In this document: one piece after another, positions 12,968 to 14,848 of the stretch
How positions within the stretch are numbered: position 1 is the first letter of the stretch
Layout: the number at the start of each line of letters is the position of its first letter
Source of the DNA: Methanobacterium sp. UBA410
GTDB taxonomy: Archaea; Methanobacteriota; Methanobacteria; Methanobacteriales; Methanobacteriaceae
DNA length: 14,848 nucleotides
Assembly (NCBI GenBank): GCA_002498385.1
Contig: DAHH01000010.1
Coordinates: 1 to 14,848, forward strand
Direction of reading: 5' to 3'
Notes under the pieces: model-generated
The model's input: the letters and a program-made list of their open reading frames with translations, nothing else
Told to the model about the DNA's origin: nothing
The model's database searches: none
Position numbers and translations under genes: made by a program

Positions 12968-13642
12968 ATGAAAACGTTTGCAATAATCCCAGTATCAAGG
13001 TTTTCAAACGCTAAAACAAGACTATCACCAACTTTAACCCCTTTGGAACGTGAAAATCTTTTAAAATCCATGTTGAAGGATGTTATAAAGGTTTTAAATC
13101 AAGTTGTCAGTGACGTAATTGTTGTAAGCTCTGATGAAAATGTTTTAACATTTGTAAAAGATGCTGGCGCCATACCACTTAAAGAAAAAGGTGCAACAGA
13201 TTTAAATGGTGCTCTAATGCAGGCAATTAATCAGTGCTCCAGCTCCTGCGATCGGGTGCTTGTGGTACCGTCAGACGTGCCATTGATCCGAAAAAGTCAC
13301 GTTGAAGAGATATTAGATATGGGTAAAGATTTTGATGTGGTTGTAGCACCCTCAAAGGGAGGAGGAACCAATGCACTCCTTTGTCCAACCTCAAATTTAG
13401 AGGTTAAATTTGGGGAGTGCAGCTTCTTCAGACATATGAAAGAAGCAGAGTTAAGGGGTTTGTCCTGGGGAATATACGATTCCTTTTACATGTCGCTGGA
13501 TGTGAACACAGCAGAGGATCTTGGAGAGATAATGATACACGGCTCCAGAACGGAGACAAAGAAGTTTTTAAAGGAAACAGGGCTTGAAGTGATATCCAAC
13601 CATGGCTCTGAAAGACTGCGAATAAAAAGGATAAAAAGATGA
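12968..13642 (+). CDS. cofC: 2-phospho-L-lactate guanylyltransferase (F420 biosynthesis)
   Basis: CofC joins GTP and 2-phospho-L-lactate (or phosphoenolpyruvate, in the revised pathway) to give the activated intermediate that CofD transfers to the deazaflavin Fo, making coenzyme F420, the hydride carrier of methanogenesis. The 224-residue protein has the nucleotidyltransferase fold. Signs are the N-terminal IPVSRFSNAKTRLSPTLTPL (7-26), PSDVPLI (101-107), the base-binding GGGTNALLCP (131-140), FGECSFFRHM (148-157) and the metal-binding SLDVNTAEDL (176-185). The C-terminal 30 residues are basic and probably disordered. A ribosome site GAAGGT lies nine bases upstream of the ATG. Its stop overlaps the thiD start as ATGA, which implies translational coupling. 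The gene before it is 89 bases away. Confidence 0.96.
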   Translation: MKTFAIIPVSRFSNAKTRLSPTLTPLERENLLKSMLKDVIKVLNQVVSDVIVVSSDENVLTFVKDAGAIPLKEKGATDLNGALMQAINQCSSSCDRVLVVPSDVPLIRKSHVEEILDMGKDFDVVVAPSKGGGTNALLCPTSNLEVKFGECSFFRHMKEAELRGLSWGIYDSFYMSLDVNTAEDLGEIMIHGSRTETKKFLKETGLEVISNHGSERLRIKRIKR

Positions 13643-14412
13643 GCTTAAAAAATCCAATAGCAATGACAATAGCTGGTTTTGACCCATCAGGTGGTGCAGG
13701 AATTTTAAATGATATCAAAACATTCCATGCACTTGGAGTTTACGGTACAGCAGTTGTAACAGCTCTAACAGCCCAGAACGTTCAGAAGGTTAGTGGCGTG
13801 ATGCCTATAGACATAGAATTCATTGAAGAACAGATGGACACGGTTCTGGAAGGGGAAACAATAGAATATGCAAAAACTGGGATGTTATTCTCAGATGAGA
13901 TCGTTGAAACCGTGGCATGTAAGGTTAAAGAGCATGAACTGAAGGTTGTTGTTGACCCGGTGATGGTTGCAGGTTCTGGGGGATTTTTATCAGAAGAGGG
14001 ATTTGCAAGATCCCTTAAAAAGCATTTACTGCCCGTTGCAATGCTTACCACCCCCAACATATCCGAGGCACAGGCAATTTCAGGCGTTGAAATTCAAGAT
14101 GAAAGGGATGCAGTGAAAGCTGCACTTAAAATTGGAAAGCTCTGCAATGTTGTTGTAACAGGAGGACATCTTAAGGGCTCAGACGTGTTCTACAATGGTT
14201 CTATCAAGGTTTTTGAAGGCGAGCTTGTAGAAAGTGAAAACACCCATGGAACAGGCTGTACCTACTCCTCTGCAGTAACTGCCTGCCTTTCAAAGGGGTG
14301 CAACCTTCAGGAATCTGTTGAAAGAGCAGGAAAATTTGTAAAGGAAAGCATCAAATGGGGAGCACTGGGCACCTTGAATCAGTTCTGGAAATTTGATGGT
14401 CACATAATTTAA
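13639..14412 (+). CDS. thiD: Hydroxymethylpyrimidine phosphate kinase
   Basis: ThiD phosphorylates 4-amino-5-hydroxymethyl-2-methylpyrimidine (and its monophosphate) to the diphosphate used by thiamine-phosphate synthase. It is a ribokinase-fold enzyme. Motifs seen: AGFDPSGGAG (12-21), QNV (46-48), VDPVMVAGSGG (105-115), TPNISEA (138-144), VVTGGH (172-177) and the anion-hole/catalytic HGTGCTYSSA (203-212). The 257-residue length is that of the stand-alone kinase; many archaea carry a ThiD-ThiN fusion, and no ThiN domain is attached here. The start ATG at 13639 overlaps the cofC stop by four bases, so the two proteins are made from one message. The zinc-ribbon gene follows 39 bases later. Confidence 0.96.
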   Translation: MSLKNPIAMTIAGFDPSGGAGILNDIKTFHALGVYGTAVVTALTAQNVQKVSGVMPIDIEFIEEQMDTVLEGETIEYAKTGMLFSDEIVETVACKVKEHELKVVVDPVMVAGSGGFLSEEGFARSLKKHLLPVAMLTTPNISEAQAISGVEIQDERDAVKAALKIGKLCNVVVTGGHLKGSDVFYNGSIKVFEGELVESENTHGTGCTYSSAVTACLSKGCNLQESVERAGKFVKESIKWGALGTLNQFWKFDGHII

Positions 14413-14451
14413 GAGATAGCTATAATTATATTAAGAGGAGAACGATCTTTT

Positions 14452-14848
14452 ATGGTTTCAAATGAGGAAATCAAACGAATACTTAAGGCAAAGAGAAATG
14501 CAATAGATCTTAGGAAGGATGAAGTGGAGAGTGGAGAATTCAGGATCTGCCCGCACTGCAAAGCCAAAAACCCGGAAAAAGCCCTTTTCTGCATCAAATG
14601 CGGACATAAACTGGAAAAAATTAAGAAAAACGTTAGAATATGTCCAACTTGTGGTGCTGAAAACACACAGGAAGCCAGGTTCTGTATTAAATGTGGAGAA
14701 AGTCTGGAAGTGAAAAAGGAGAATCTTGGCTGTGAAATAAAATCCGAACCTGGAGAAGAAGTTAAACATGATACGGAAACTGGAACAGTCCCCAAGGAAC
14801 CTGCCGAGGCTGAAACTTTAACAGATGAAACCCCACTTAAAGGTGAAA
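14452..14848 (+). CDS. Double zinc-ribbon protein, 3' end outside the window
   Basis: The frame is open to the window edge, giving 132 residues. A charged helical N-terminus (about 1-30) precedes two zinc ribbons: CPHC (33-36) with CIKC (47-50), and CPTC (64-67) with CIKC (78-81), each separated by a typical linker containing a phenylalanine before the second pair. This is the double zinc-ribbon (DZR) pattern common in archaeal proteins. After residue 85 the sequence becomes Glu/Lys/Thr/Pro-rich and low in complexity, probably a flexible linker to a further domain or membrane anchor beyond the edge. GAGGAG at 14435-14440 lies 11 bases before the ATG, a long but usable spacing. It lies 39 bases after thiD on the same strand. 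The specific role is unknown. Confidence 0.88.
   Translation, partial: MVSNEEIKRILKAKRNAIDLRKDEVESGEFRICPHCKAKNPEKALFCIKCGHKLEKIKKNVRICPTCGAENTQEARFCIKCGESLEVKKENLGCEIKSEPGEEVKHDTETGTVPKEPAEAETLTDETPLKGE

Overview
The window looks like a chromosomal segment of a low-GC methanogenic archaeon, most likely of the order Methanobacteriales (Methanobacterium-like). Three genes point there strongly: sn-glycerol-1-phosphate dehydrogenase (egsA, archaeal membrane lipids), 2-phospho-L-lactate guanylyltransferase (cofC, coenzyme F420) and an archaeal/eukaryal-type prolyl-tRNA synthetase. The UPF0179 protein, the tiny TRAM protein, archaeal TATA boxes (TTTATATA type) and GGTGA/GGAGG ribosome sites agree. 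The genus call is inference, not a database match.

Layout. 1-2460 is sparse: the 5' part of an Asn/Ser/Thr-rich secreted protein (-), a long AT-rich gene-poor stretch with a perfect 15-bp inverted repeat, a doubtful 70-codon ORF (-), and a complete bacterial-type RNase III (+). 2461-6810 is all minus strand: a TRAM-domain RNA-binding protein with a repeat-rich leader, a 14-TM drug-exporter-type MFS protein, a DUF488 protein, an acidic orphan, a decayed fragment resembling the start of a response-regulator receiver domain, and a second secreted protein. 6811-9170 holds rpiA and UPF0179 as a tight minus-strand pair between repeat-bearing spacers. 9171-10232 is egsA (-), divergent from a plus-strand cluster that runs to the window end: proS, an exported protein of unknown function, cofC, thiD (ATGA overlap with cofC) and a double-zinc-ribbon protein cut by the window edge.

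How the genes fit. The right half (rpiA to zinc ribbon) is core metabolism and information processing: pentose phosphates, lipid backbone, Pro-tRNA, F420 and thiamine. The left half is accessory: surface proteins, transporter and orphans, with longer AT-rich spacers.

Three patterns stand out. (1) The two secreted proteins at 1-403 and 6132-6701 share an identical 11-base TATA-region word and an almost identical ribosome-site/start block in which no ATG, GTG or TTG lies at the right distance; ATT is the best-placed initiator. (2) Most of the larger gene-less spacers contain two- to four-copy tandem duplications of 14-22 bp, while I noticed none in the coding regions. (3) The leader of the TRAM RNA-binding protein mRNA is built from repeated CTTTTTAG units, one next to the start codon. 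I saw no tRNA, rRNA, CRISPR array or intact insertion sequence.
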